Part shown: positions 36,177 to 48,418 of the stretch, one piece after another
How positions within the stretch are numbered: position 1 is the stretch's first letter
How the letters are laid out: the number at the start of each line of letters is the position of its first letter
Origin: Paramecium sonneborni
Taxonomy: Eukaryota; Ciliophora; Oligohymenophorea; Peniculida; Parameciidae
Assembly: GCA_905182985.1 (NCBI GenBank)
Contig: CAJJDN010000013.1
Span: 49,441 to 113,440, forward strand
DNA length: 64,000 nt
Direction of reading: 5' to 3'
Program-made: the position numbers and the translations under genes
The notes under the pieces: model-generated
What the model was told of the DNA's origin: nothing
Database searches by the model: none
What the model saw: the letters and a program-made list of their open reading frames with translations, nothing else

Positions 36177-38777
36177 TCATTTTCTTCTTAAATTTGATTC
36201 TTTATTTAATTCTATAAATTCACTATTAGATCTTGAGTATATTACTGGATCAGCTGCTTCTGCCATACTTTCAATAGCTGATTCATCAACTCCTCTTTTC
36301 ATTCTAAAAATAATATTATTTAAAATATTTACCTAAAATTTCCATTTTCTCCCCATTAACTACCCCAACTATTTTATAATAACCAAAATTTAACTCCATT
36401 CTCTTCTCCCCAACCATAACATAATACTGAATGATCTACTTTTTCCTATTTATTATTAATATAATTTTATATACCCATTCTGGACGATCTTAAGTAGACC
36501 AATCATGTTCAGCAACTGAATGATATATACCACTCTCATAATACATAAAATCATATGATGGTTCAAAATTCATAATTACTGGACCATTTGTAAATAATTC
36601 CATCATTATATCTCTTTCATTACTTAATCCATATCCTCCTCCTATATATCTATAATTCTTTGCCCCATAAACTTTTTATTATTATGAAAAATCTATCTTT
36701 TTACAAGTTCCTACATCTCCTTTATATGGATATTATTCTTCTGTTACTAAATATTATTCAGATGCANNNNNNNNNNNNNNNNNNNNNNNNNNNNNNNNNN
36801 NNNNNNNNNNNNNNNNNNNNNNNNNNNNNNNNNNNNNNNNNNNNNNNNNNNNNNNNNNNNNNNNNNNNNNNNNNNNNNNNNNNNNNNNNNNNNNNNNNNN
36901 NNNNNNNNNNNNNNNNNNNNNNNNNNNNNNNNNNNNNNNNNNNNNNNNNNNNNNNNNNNNNNNNNNNNNNNNNNNNNNNNNNNNNNNNNNNNNNNNNNNN
37001 NNNNNNNNNNNNNNNNNNNNNNNNNNNNNNNNNNNNNNNNNNNNNNNNNNNNNNNNNNNNNNNNNNNNNNNNNNNNNNNNNNNNNNNNNNNNNNNNNNNN
37101 NNNNNNNNNNNNNNNNNNNNNNNNNNNNNNNNNNNNNNNNNNNNNNNNNNNNNNNNNNNNNNNNNNNNNNNNNNNNNNNNNNNNNNNNNNNNNNNNNNNN
37201 NNNNNNNNNNNNNNNNNNNNNNNNNNNNNNNNNNNNNNNNNNNNNNNNNNNNNNNNNNNNNNNNNNNNNNNNNNNNNATTACTGGATCAGCTGCTTCTGC
37301 CATACTTTCAATAGCTGATTCATCAACTCCTCTTTTCATTCTAAAAATAATATTATTTAAAATATTTACCTAAAATTTCCATTTTCTCCCCATTAACTAC
37401 CCCAACTATTTTATAATAACCAAAATTTAACTCCATTCTCTTCTCCCCAACCATAACATAATACTGAATGATCTACTTTTTCCTATTTATTATTAATATA
37501 ATTTTATATACCCATTCTGGACGATCTTAAGTAGACCAATCATGTTCAGCAACTGAATGATATATACCACTCTCATAATACATAAAATCATATGATGGTT
37601 CAAAATTCATAATTACTGGACCATTTGTAAATAATTCCATCATTATATCTCTTTCATTACTTAATCCATATCCTCCTCCTATATATCTATAATTCTTTGC
37701 CCCATAAACTTTCTATTATTATGAAAAATCTATCTTTTTACAAGTTCCTACATCTCCTTTATATGGATATTATTCTTCTGTTACTAAATATTATTCAGAT
37801 GCAAATTTCTCAACCAAAAATGGATAACCTCCATCACATCCCTAATTAAAATAATTACAATCCACTGAATATTATGGAGACAATGTTACCTATTCACCTT
37901 TCATTTTTAATCTTGCTGATAACATTTCCATTGTTGATATAGCATAACATGATCCACATTACTTTTATTATCTAGGAGCATCTAAATATTATTCTAAACT
38001 AAATGACTTTGGTAAACCAGAAACATCACCACCACTCTTTAATTATGTAAATGAACTCTTCTTAATTGTTTTACCTTAAAAATGCTTTCTTCTCCCTGCC
38101 ATCTTATTCAATTCCAACATTGATTTACCTTCAAAGTTATCATATGCCTTAGCCTTCCATGTTTTTGGTATACTATTCAACTTTTCTACTGCCTCTTAAT
38201 GATTATTAAAATTCTTATGTAATTTTACTCTATCTCCATGTCTTGTGCTTTTCTGAATAAATTCTGGTTATACTACACTAATTAATTAATAAGAATCTGT
38301 TGCTTCTACATCTCCATCTGTTTTCTTTGCTTTATAACAACCCTTCTCTCCTGTCTTTAAATTATTATACCAACCTATTAAAGTCTCACCACAATATGAC
38401 TTATAATCAGATCCATTTGGACCATATTTTGAAAATGCAAAATATTTCACTCCATTATGTTCTACTTCAAATCCTTCATCATAAACCATAGTCCATTATC
38501 CACTTGTTTTTCTATCCTTATCTTAAACGCTGTAATCATTGCTCAAGTTCACTTCAAATGTATTCACTGCTTTAAACTCATCCCAACCTGCTTAATAAGA
38601 TGATTCTTATGAATCTGGAACATGATGTCCACATGGAACTGAACCCATTCCTTTCATTTTTACCTAACCAACTTCCATTTTCCATTTGCCAGTTATCTAA
38701 TGTTTTAAACAATGAACAGGAAGATCTGCTTAAACCAAACTTATTGTTAGTATACAAATCAAGATAAATTATTTCAT
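36177..38777 (-). CDS. cathepsin C / dipeptidyl peptidase I (C1 papain family), split by assembly gap
   Basis: Lysosomal cysteine exopeptidase that removes dipeptides. It starts with a signal peptide (MKQFILICILTISLVQA). The exclusion domain (YDEGFEVEHNGVKYFAF..YCGETLIGW) is specific to cathepsin C. The catalytic residues lie in QCGSCYAISTMEM (Cys), DHSVLCYGWGE (His) and LQNSWGSQWGENG (Asn); the C-terminal RGVDESAIESMAEAADPV is also characteristic. The gene runs from 38777 to 37278 and ends at 36240-36177. The bases between are a duplicated contig end plus 511 Ns. Joining gives 1,506 nt (501 aa) after introns 37483-37511 and 37341-37369 (29 nt each, TAG). Confidence 0.92.
36241..37803. repeat. 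526-bp direct repeat flanking a 511-base N run (assembly overlap)
   Basis: Bases 36241-36766 recur at 37278-37803 with an offset of 1,037. The two copies meet the N run exactly at their ends. I saw one difference (T in the left copy, C in the right, around 36675/37712), which could be a sequencing error or an allelic change. The left copy is a truncated piece of the cathepsin C gene. Confidence 0.88.
36767..37277. other. assembly gap (511 N)
   Basis: A scaffold gap inside the cathepsin C gene. Because the flanking sequences repeat each other, the real gap is probably absent or negative in size. Reading frames drawn across it are meaningless. Confidence 0.95.
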
Positions 38778-38965
38778 TAAATTATATAAAAACGATTATT
38801 TTTTTCTATTAAACATATAATTCAAACATTTTTCCTATTTATTATGCTCCATATTATTTTAAATCTTACTATTCCTAAAATCTTCCTAATCCAATTATTA
38901 CTAATTTAGTCTTAGAATAAAATAATAATTAATAATAGAAATTTTATATAATATTATTTATAATA

Positions 38966-40225
38966 ATGATTGAAGAATTTCACAAAAGACTTCATGAAAA
39001 TATTGATCTAACCCCATTATTATAGGCACTCAATCAAATTCCATAATTACCAACTATCGATTACCATTCTTAATTAACCCATGATGAAATATAAATATTA
39101 ACTAAAATTTTTGATCATCAAGAATTGATTAGAAAAGACAAATTATCCTCAAAGCTAATAATTGAATTCAAATAATTAATTGATTAAATCCCTCATAAAG
39201 AATCTACATTCTATTAAAGCTGTATTGAACAATTTGAAAAACACGTAAAAAATTTAGATTATCATTCTCAACATGAAATATCTAATTGGTCACTATCAAT
39301 AATGCCAATTCAAAGTGTTTAGTGGATTTTAAGTAATTGCATTTTATTGCCAGAATTATATTAAACAATGATTCACAAATTTTAATAGTTAATTCTTAAT
39401 CAATTAGAATTAATTCAACCAGAAGAACAAATTGCTGAATAAATCCTCTTTCAATCAAACAATATTTAAGTCTTTATTTAAAATGAAAATATTATTCTAA
39501 AATCGAATCATCATATCAATAAATAAAGTGAAATGATTAATATCCTAATTGGATTCCTTACATATTTTGATTATATCAAAATAGATATTTCAGATTTCCT
39601 AATTAAAACAATTTCCTCAAAATATCGATAGTATTTCATCACTCTTTAAAATCCAATTTTTGATGAGGTAAAAATAATTACCAAATATGAGAAATAAATA
39701 AAATAATGTTTAGAATTTGCAAATCTTTCTGAAATTATTGATAAATAATATTAATTTACTTAATTAGATAAGTTAAAATAGAACTTAATAAAATTTAAAA
39801 ACCATTATGTTGAGGCTATTGATAAATTGTAATTTAAATAATAAAAGTAATAAAATTGGAATTTAAGCTTTTTCAAATCAAAAACAGAAAACACTTAAAA
39901 AGTATCTAATCAAGTATTTGATTAATTGTAAAACGATTGGAAAATATTGGATTCATTCTTAGAAAATAACACAGAAAAAAATGAATAAATATATTAACTG
40001 ATATTTGATCATATTCGATTGTTAGATGTATGTTTGGATTACAAATATTTGTAGCATAATTTTCAATCTCTCAATTTTTATGTTACAATATATTCTTAAA
40101 TGGATCAAAAATTGATAAAGCTATTATAGCATTGGAAAAATGAACTTTTAATAGATTATTTATACAACATAAAAATAAAATTGAGACAATATTCATTTTA
40201 AGCAAGCGAATTTATTGATATTTGA
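38966..40225 (+). CDS. unknown helical protein, 419 aa
   Basis: An intronless frame of 420 codons starting MIEEFHKRLHENIDL. Rich in Leu, Ile, Gln, Asn and Lys with helix-forming stretches (FEKHVKNLDYHSQHEIS, IEIIDKQYQFTQLDKLKQ) and no clear membrane segment. The overall character suggests an alpha-solenoid or coiled-coil scaffold. Despite its length, I cannot assign it to a family. It is divergent from cathepsin C with 188 bp between start codons. Confidence 0.65.
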
Positions 40226-40281
40226 TTATATATATATAATAAAAGAAATAAAGTTAATAAAAATTAAAAATATTCAAATTT

Positions 40282-40668
40282 ATGAGTTTTATTTCAAAAT
40301 TATTTTATAATATGACTTTGTAATTCTATTTTTAAGGCTTTATATCATTGGTAATTATTGAACATGAAGTAATGTATTTTGTATTTATGTAATTATGCCA
40401 TAAAGAACGTTTTTCTGTAAAAATTAGGCTAAGTGAGGAATTATTTGAGATTGATCATCTAGCAGGATATATTTGGATCAACTCTGCAGTTTTGATATCA
40501 TTTCTTAATTTTTTTAGCATATAAAATAGATATTTATAAGTATATAACGATTGTATGAATTGGTAGAAGAGAATAATACGAAAATAATAAGAAGGGATGG
40601 TAGTTATGTTCATTTGTAATGGTGATCTTATGGTTATAATAATATTGAATGATGGAAGTGTAAAATGA
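40282..40668 (+). CDS. weak ORF, 128 aa, possibly spurious
   Basis: Open frame with hydrophobic segments (FQGFISLVIIEHEVMYFVF, INSAVLISFLNFF). In AT-rich DNA with TGA as the only stop, a frame of this length can occur by chance. No homology is recognised, and the rest of 40669-41190 has no credible gene. Listed only as a candidate. Confidence 0.2.
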
Positions 40669-41197
40669 AATAAGCAAAATAAGCATAAACATAAACATAA
40701 AAACGAAAATCATTACTTTTAGATGTGAATAGCTCTTTTTCTACAATTAGTTTATTTGGTCTATGATATAGCAAAATTAGAGTTTCTCAAAAGTGATTTA
40801 AGAGTGTTCAAATTTTATTATCTATCATTATCATCCTATGAAGATTAAGGAGTTTGAGTTACATCAGAGAGCTGTGGTTATAATAATTTCAATATACATT
40901 TATAGTTTATTGAGATAATGGAAGCTTTTTTTTTTGAATGGAACAGCCCATAATAAAAGGATGAAATGAAAGTATAGGTTTTTGTATAAATTAATATTTA
41001 ATATTCAACCTAGAAATATTATTAAGAGTGATATGAATGATTACAAAAACATTAATTATGGATGAGATAAGGCTTTAATATGTAAAACCTAATCAAATCT
41101 ATTTTTAGACTAAGATTAAAAATATGGAGTATGTGTTAGTAATAAAATTCATGAATCACAAAAAAAATAAGGAGTATTATAAAAATTTAATTAAAAT

Positions 41198-41205
41198 AAA
41201 AAAAA
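41198..41205 (-). terminator. Pol III T-run after 5S rRNA
   Basis: Eight consecutive T residues on the transcribed strand begin three bases beyond the mature 5S 3' end, as expected for RNA polymerase III termination. Confidence 0.8.
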
Positions 41206-41207
41206 GG

Positions 41208-41325
41208 GTTGTCAACACGAGGACTTCCCAAGCGGTCCCCCACCTTAGTACTAACCTCGCCTTAAGCCGCTTAACTTCGGAGTTCGAATGGGATCCGGTG
41301 CTTTAGGCTTAGTATGGCCGACAAC
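41208..41325 (-). rRNA. 5S ribosomal RNA
   Basis: An island of high GC content (118 nt) that reads as 5S rRNA on the minus strand. It starts GTTGTCGGCCATACTAAG and pairs with its own 3' end CGTGTTGACAAC. The internal promoter region includes the box C-like GGTTAGTACTAAGG, and the conserved CCGAAGTTAAGC loop is present. Length is within 1-2 nt of the usual 119-121. It is a single copy here, between an unknown gene and kinesin, not a tandem array. The 60-codon plus-strand frame overlapping it is not a gene. Confidence 0.96.
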
Positions 41326-41483
41326 GATATTAGTAATATTATTTAGTATTTAAATGCCTTGTTATTGGATATTTTAATATATTTAATATATATATAATTG
41401 TATATTATTTAGAGATCAAAATATAAGAGATATAATAATAATAATAAGAATATATTATAAATTTATTAATACTATTATATATA

Positions 41484-43701
41484 ATGAGTAAGAAATTTGA
41501 ATGTGTAAGAGTGGTTATTCGTTGTCGTCCATTAAATGAGACAGAAAAAAAAGATGGACGCGTTTGTATAGTAAATATGGACACAAAGAATGGGTAGGTA
41601 ACAGTAAGAAATCCAAAAATAGTGGATGAAGTACCAAAATAATTTACTTTTGATTAAATATTTGACACTTAATCTCATTAAGAAAATGTTTATAATTCAA
41701 CAGCATCTCCAATAGTTGAAAGTGTATTAGAAGGATATAATGGAACAATATTTGCCTATGGTTAAACAGGGACAGGAAAAACACATACAATGGAAGGTAA
41801 GGATGATCCACCAACATTAAGAGGTATAATACCTAGAACATTTGATCATATATTTGAAAGAATAGAAAATATGGCAAAGAATAAATAATTTTTAGTAAAA
41901 GTTTCATTTTTGGAATTATATAATGAAGAGATTCGAGATTTATTATCAAAGAATATAAAAAACAAATTAGAAATTCGTGAGAATCCAGATACAGGAGTTT
42001 ATATAAAAGATTTAAGTAAGTTTATGATAGAGAGTCCTTAAGAAATGAGAGAGAAATTATTACATGGTAGAGAAAATAGAGCAGTAGGTGCAACAGCTAT
42101 GAATTAAGATTCATCACGTTCACATTCTTTATTTTAAATAATAGTAGAAACTAATGAAATGGTATAAGGATAGAGTCATGTGACGGTAGGAAAATTAAAT
42201 TTAGTAGATTTAGCAGGTAGTGAAAGATAAAGTAAAACTCATGCTACTGGAGATAGATTAAAAGAAGCTATTAATATAAATTAATCATTAACAACTTTAG
42301 GTAATGTTATAAGTGCATTGGTTGATAATAAATCATAACATATTCCTTATAGAGATTCTAAATTAACTCGACTTTTATAAGATTCTTTAGGAGGTAATAC
42401 TAAAACAGTAATGATTGCAAATATTGGTCCAGCTGATTATAATTTTGATGAAACTATATCAACATTAAGATATGCTCATAGAGCAAAGTAGATTAAAAAT
42501 GAACCTAAAATTAATGAAGATCCAAAAGATGCTTAAATTAGATAATTTTAAGAAGAAATTTTAAAGTATAAATATTTTTCATATCTTTTAGATTAAAATA
42601 ATAATTAGAAGCTTCAATAGAAGGTGGTGGAGGAGGTATGATGAATTCTGGATAAGAAGTTTTAGTTTAAAAGGTTGTTAAAGTTAAAAATGTAGATAAA
42701 ATTAAAGAAGCTGAAAATATAATTGAGAGAGAAAAAGAAGAATTAAGAAAGAAAATTGAAGAAGAAAGAAGAAAAATTGATTAATAGAAAAATTTAGGTG
42801 AAGAAGAAAAAATGAAATTATTAAAAGTAATAATATTAAATATTCTTAATAGTAATTATAAGAAAAAGAAGAATAAGCAAATAATGCTCGAGAATCATAA
42901 TAAAAATTGATTAAAACTATTCAAAAAATGGAATAAAAATTAGTTATTGGTCATACTGAAGTAGAGGAAGCAAGAAGAAAAGAAAAAGAATTAGAAGAAG
43001 CAAGAAAATTGATTGAAAAAGAAAAAGCTGAAGCTGCAAAAAGATCTTTAGAATTATAAAAGAAAGAAGAATTCAATTTAGAATTATAAACTAAATATAA
43101 TTCCATAAAGGAAGAATTGGAAGATAAAACTAGAAGAATTAAAACACTTTAATAAAAGACTCGTTAATTAGAATTTGAAAATAAAGAAACAGATGAATTT
43201 ATGGCTAAAGAAATTGAAGATCTATAAATGAGAAAAAGAGAAATATTATAAGAGGTTAAATTAAAACAATTTATACTTGATTATTTTATTCCCCCTAAAT
43301 TTTTAGAAACTATGTAAATGCTTGCTTTCTATAATGAACCAGCTGAAGCATGGACTATTTAAGGATTAGATTATTCAGGAAAAATGACTAAAACTTAAAT
43401 TTAGCAAGCACTTTAAGAATAATAATAAATTAATGCTACTGATTAAATTAATAGTGAAGAAAAGTTACAAGAATTACTCAATCATCCTAATGTTTATTTT
43501 GCTTATACAGAAGAGGGACTGATAAGGGAAGAATAATTAGCACCATAAGAAAAAAAGAAAGTTTAAAAGAGATTACAATCTGCTAAGAAACCTTAATCAG
43601 CCAAAAAGAGACCTTCATCTAAAAGAATTGAATCTGCCAAAAAGAGTGTTAATTTACAAGAATAGAACTATCCAAAAGCTAAAGGACTCTCATAAAAATG
43701 A
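41484..43701 (+). CDS. kinesin-2 type motor heavy chain, 721 aa
   Basis: Heterotrimeric kinesin-2 drives anterograde intraflagellar transport along ciliary microtubules. The motor domain is complete: [13 protein letters not shown]-loop [15 protein letters not shown], switch [12 protein letters not shown], switch [15 protein letters not shown] and [20 protein letters not shown] neck and a long Glu/Lys coiled coil follow. The globular tail reads [21 protein letters not shown], and ends in a basic Lys/Ser-rich stretch. Two introns, 42566-42591 and 42827-42852 (26 nt each, TAG), lie after the motor. Coding length 2,166 nt. Subtype within kinesin-2 is by overall resemblance, not alignment. Confidence 0.9.
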
Positions 43702-43736
43702 GAAACATTAATAAATATTATAAGTTTATATTATTA

Positions 43737-45270
43737 ATGTAATAACAAGAGAAAAATCGCATTTATTATGGAAGGTTTGTCTAAAAAGAGAAACTAAGTG
43801 CAGGTAGCATTTCATTATATAAAAAGGATCTTTTGGAGTTGTCTATATTTGTTAAGATAAAGTTTCTCGAGAATATGTAGCTATTAAAGTAGAAAAAGAA
43901 AATGGCAATTTATTGAGTTTAGAAAGAGAAATATAAATAATTGAAGAATTAAGAGGAATTTAAGGTAAATAAATTAAATTATATGAAGGCATTCCTAAAT
44001 TATATTGGTATGGAAATGAATATAACTCAAATTGTATGGCCATGCAATTATTAGGTAGAGATCTCTCGCATTATTTAAAACGTTATCGAAAGTTTTCTAT
44101 GAAATGTATTTGTAATTTGGCAGAACAATTATTAAATATAATTGAAGAGGTTCATAAGAGGTAATCTATTTTCTTCAAAATTTAAGAGGTGTAATTCATA
44201 GAGATATAAAACCAGAAAATATTCTTATGGGAAGAAGCAATGATACTAATACAGTTTATATAGTAGATTTTGGTATTTCTAAAAAATTCAAACTTAATGG
44301 ATAACATATGTAATCTTTATTATATATTAATCCTAGTCCATTTTAAGAATAAAAACCATTCATGGGTACTACGAGATATGCAAGTATTCCAGCACACAAA
44401 GGATATGAATTATCAAGACGCGATGATTTAGAAAGTTTGGGATATGTCTTTATTTATCTTCTAAAAGGTAATTTCGATCCTATTTTTAGGCAATTTACCA
44501 TGGCAAAATATTACTTCATCTTCTGATAAAGAAAAAACGAAATTAGTTGGTAAACTTAAAATGGAACTTGAAACTAAAGATTTATGTAAAGGTTTACCGA
44601 CTGAAATTTAAAGATACATGGATTATGTTTAAAAACTTAAATTTGACTCAAATCCAGATTATAAATATTTATTTGGTTTATTTTAAAAGATTGCTAAATA
44701 ATAAGGATTTTAATTAGATAGAAAATTTGATTGGAATGATCAATCAACTACTTCAACTAAGTCTTCAGATGGATAATAACCAAGATTATCAGGCAAAGAA
44801 TTTGAAATTGGATAAGATGAAATCTTTAAAATTGATAAATCTGAAAAAAAAAATAAAAATTGTGAATCAAATCTTAGTTAATAATCCTCAGTCATGTTAA
44901 ATTATGTGCCATCTGTTATTCAATAGATAGGCGGTAGATTTACCTCAAAATCAAATGGGTATTTTATATGATTATTGAATTAAGTCGTTCTAGATAAAAT
45001 TCAAGGTAAAGTTCTTTTTCACGAGAATCCTCATTAATGAAATAATAGACTGGTTAAACTAAAAAAAAGGAAAATCATTTATAAAAAATAGGATAATTTT
45101 AGGATTTTGAAGATTTAGAAATATAAAAAAAACTACCAAAATAAAAATAAAGTGATTTTTAATTTGATGATTTTGGTGATGATCTCAATGATGAAGGAAA
45201 TCTGGAAGCTAAATTGAAATAATTCGAACCAATTCAAGTACATTTCAAAGAGCATCTTTCCAAATCTTGA
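43737..45270 (+). CDS. casein kinase 1-family Ser/Thr kinase, 470 aa
   Basis: CK1 kinases phosphorylate acidic or primed substrates. The Gly loop is [12 protein letters not shown] and the lysine is in [13 protein letters not shown]1-specific features are [40 protein letters not shown] and [27 protein letters not shown]. Five introns (43804-43826, 43965-43988, 44161-44186, 44468-44489, 44959-44984; 22-26 nt) are needed; four end in AAG. The last bypasses a TGA at 44969 and adds an acidic Gln/Asp tail ([14 protein letters not shown]). All five give 1,413 nt. The start is 35 bp after the kinesin stop codon. Confidence 0.9.
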
Positions 45271-45387
45271 GAAATATTTACTCCATATACCTCTTCTAAT
45301 GATTTGTATTAGAATTTACATACTATTTTTCCTTATTTATTATAGAAATTATATACAAAAAGTTAATTTACAAATATTTTTCTGACG

Positions 45388-46912
45388 TCATTCATACGGA
45401 TTGGCAAATGCTTTTATATTTGATTTATAATATGAAATTAAAGGAGTATCCAAAAATACAAATTACAAACCTAATTTATTTAATTTTATACTATTATCTT
45501 TTTCAACTATTTATTCAATTAAACATTTTGTACAAAATTAAAACAAGTTCGTTTTTGGATATTCTGTCATTCCTATCAAAAAAATAATGTATTGTTTATT
45601 TGATTAAAAAGATTTTAAATGATAAATTTGATTCCTATCCATATTTTTAAAAATCTCATATAAAAACATTAAAAAACAAGGTTTTATTGTAAGAATTTCA
45701 TCAAAGTTTGTATTTGTGAATTTAATTTTAAAATTAATTCTCCTAAAATAATTACATAATTTATCTATTGTTTTGTGTGGATTGATGTTTTTCAATTTCT
45801 TTAAGTTTTAATCTTCAAATAGTAAACTTTGTTTATGAGATATTAACAATTTAATTGCTAAATTTATTTAATTTTGCTCAACAATAGACTTTAAAAACTT
45901 GCATGTTTGTCGAATATGTTTTAAAAAATATTTCAAGTACATTTAATGTTATTAATAAAATAATTTTTGCATCTGTCTAATATCCTTATCCTCTGATTAA
46001 AATACGATAATAAAATTAGGCTGTCCCAAATAGCAACCTGAAATCAATAATTATATTTTTTTCTTTTTAAATATAATTTGTAATTCTTAAACAAAAGGCT
46101 AAAATGAAGAAGGATTACAAGATATTATTTAGAAATAAATATATTCCTATAAAGTTGAGTTTCCATATTTGGCATCTTTTAAAAATTAATGAACAATATT
46201 ATTATTCTCAAAAGGAAAACCCAATTTATTAATCATTTTTAATTAATATGAAAATTAATCTTGGTCAAAAGTAAACACAAGAAATGGTTTTGTTAAAATA
46301 AATGGCAGCATAATTTCTAAAATAATAATTTTATTTACCCCATGAATTATCTTTTAAAGTCATCAAAAATGAAGATCTTTAAAATTTTTCAGACTAATAT
46401 AAAATAATAATAAAGCCAAAGGTAGTTATAAATGCAACCACTAATTATATATAACTAATTTTTGTATAAAGACCAGTGACAGATAATCTTATAACTAACA
46501 TAGCAAAGTTGGACACCACAGCATAATTGAAACTTTAAGTAAAAATTATTATTGTGTGAATAAGCATAGTATTACATCCATAAAGGTAATAATTCAATTC
46601 ATCATAAGAATCATCTTGCTCATACTCAAATGCTGCAATCAATAAATTAATTATAACGAGCCCCTTATTTACTTAGCCTTTATTTTTTTTTACAATTAAT
46701 AAAGTTATCATGAGCATAATTACTGCTATCACTCTTGTGATTATGGTTCGAACATCAAGCTTAATTATTTGGAATATCAAAGAAACCACAAAGTATAAAA
46801 TGGAAGAGTATGCACAAAATTTAAAAGTAGGTATTTAAACACTATCGGCAGCTTATTATCTAAATTTACTTTCAGTTGTGGCATCTCTAAATTATAGAGT
46901 ATACTTATTCAT
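45388..46912 (-). CDS. degenerate membrane histidine-kinase-like protein A, 500 aa
   Basis: Five to six N-terminal membrane segments (SSILYFVVSLIFQII, IIIFTQSFNYAVVSNFAML, QLVVAFITTFGFIIILYQ) are followed by a PAS-like piece (LPFILTKPFLVFTFDQDQF). The helical C-terminal half sits where DHp and ATPase domains would be. I see no intact H-box, and the N-box and glycine boxes are absent. One 22-nt intron (46317-46338, TAG) gives 501 codons. The layout parallels protein B at 48419-49907: YLYGCNTMLIHTI against YLFGCNQMLTHAI, and TLKDNSWEIMLPF against TKDTTWEKILPF, with the intron at the same place. Likely a non-catalytic paralogue of the hybrid kinase at 57215-60231. Confidence 0.65.
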
Positions 46913-47002
46913 AATTAATCAATTTTGAACACTAAATATTATCTTATATTTATGACATCATTAAATAATATAATAAAATTATAACCAATTCTCATTTTAT
47001 AA

Positions 47003-48120
47003 TCATTTTTATCTCCAAGCTTTGAACAAATGATAGTGCTCAGGAAATCCTTCAATTAACTTTATACCACCTTTCTTCAGACTATTTTAATTTAGCTGTT
47101 AGGTGAAATCAACAAAATATTAAGTCAATTTTTTAATTGTACAATCAAGTTTACTAATTTAAAATTTAATCAAAGTTATTACTATGTTTTTAAATTCACT
47201 TATTCCTTTCTATATTAATTAGTTTATATTTATAATATTTTTCTTCTATAACATTCTGAATTCTTAATCTAATTAAGCAATTAGAATATTGAAAAAATTA
47301 AATCTATGTTTGCTTCTCAATATTAAACATTATTAAGCAATAATATTTTTAATAAGCTTGGAGTTTTTACTCAAATATACTTTAAATGCTTCTAAAAAAT
47401 GAAATTTCTATTTTATCTAATTCTTAGTCTCAAAAAATAAATGACTCATCACTATATAAAAATAAACAGTTAATTCAACATCAGTATTTCCATATATTTT
47501 TATAACCCTTTTTAATTGTCGATAGTTCTGATGCTGTTTTTAAATATAATTAAAAATTATTTTCATTCATATATGCTATTATTGAAAGGGCTTTATATGT
47601 AAATTTATAGCTTGCTAAATATCTACTTATAAATATGTATAAGTCAACTTTTTCAAATCCTGAATATATTTTTCTGGCTGTTTTCCAAATAACTTCTCAA
47701 ATTCTATCAGATTTATTTTCAATATATTACTTATAACTCCGTTTTATTATGTTCTCTAACTTATTCCAAAAAACACATATTTTCAAATACCATTATCATA
47801 CACTCTAAAATCTAATCTATTCTTCTTAATATATATTCATTTTTGTCATCAAACAAATGTAAAAAGCGTTAAAGCCTTTTTAGAAAGGATCAAATGATTT
47901 CTGGATTTTGCTCTTTTTCAATATTAAGTTAGCTTCTTTTTAAGAATTATCACCTAAGTCATTTTTAATACAATTTATATAATGATTTATTTGTTTCAAT
48001 GAGTTACTTATATTATCTCATTCTTTCATCAATTTTTTATCAATTTCCCTTTCATTATACTATCATTTAATACTATTTATAACAATCTCAATTTTGCTTC
48101 ATTTTCCTTGATATTTACAA
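47003..48120 (-). pseudogene. broken gene between the two HK-like genes
   Basis: Coding-like stretches in at least three frames: EREIDKKLMKE then (TGA) DNISNSLKQINHYINC, later KLTYTYL / FEKVDLYIFISRYLASY, and a clean 170-codon frame to TGA at 47003 (MSHLFFETKNQIKQKF, KGGIKLIEGFPEHYH). In-frame TGAs fall where tryptophan would fit, and a frame change sits at an A/G homopolymer. I found no set of short introns that repairs it. Family not recognised. Either a decayed gene or a stretch with sequence errors. Confidence 0.5.
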
Positions 48121-48418
48121 AAATAGTTTTATTTTAAAGAATTATTATGGTGTAATTGGCCGTTAAATAAATTAATCAATAAACTATTTATTTTTATATA
48201 ATAAGTTGTTTGGCTTATCCTCTGTGAGAGTTTGTAAAGAATTTTATATAAACATCAAAATAGCATTTTAAATTATTTATCATCAATAAAATAAATATGA
48301 ATTATGATTCTCAAAATTATTAGTTTAACAAATTAAATTGATCATTTGAAATGTTATCAAAAGTATAGATTTAATTAAACGAAGAGTGGACCTCTTTGAA
48401 GATCCAAAAATGAGCTAA

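Noticed and set aside
36660..37373. Long open frames through the N run
   Set aside because: They exist only because N is read as unknown residues; the real coding strand is minus (cathepsin C).
40226..41190. A confident protein gene before the 5S rRNA
   Set aside because: Frames of 60-130 codons are expected by chance when only TGA is a stop; no motif supports one.
41124..41306. Plus-strand 60-codon ORF over the 5S region
   Set aside because: It overlaps a clear 5S rRNA gene on the other strand.
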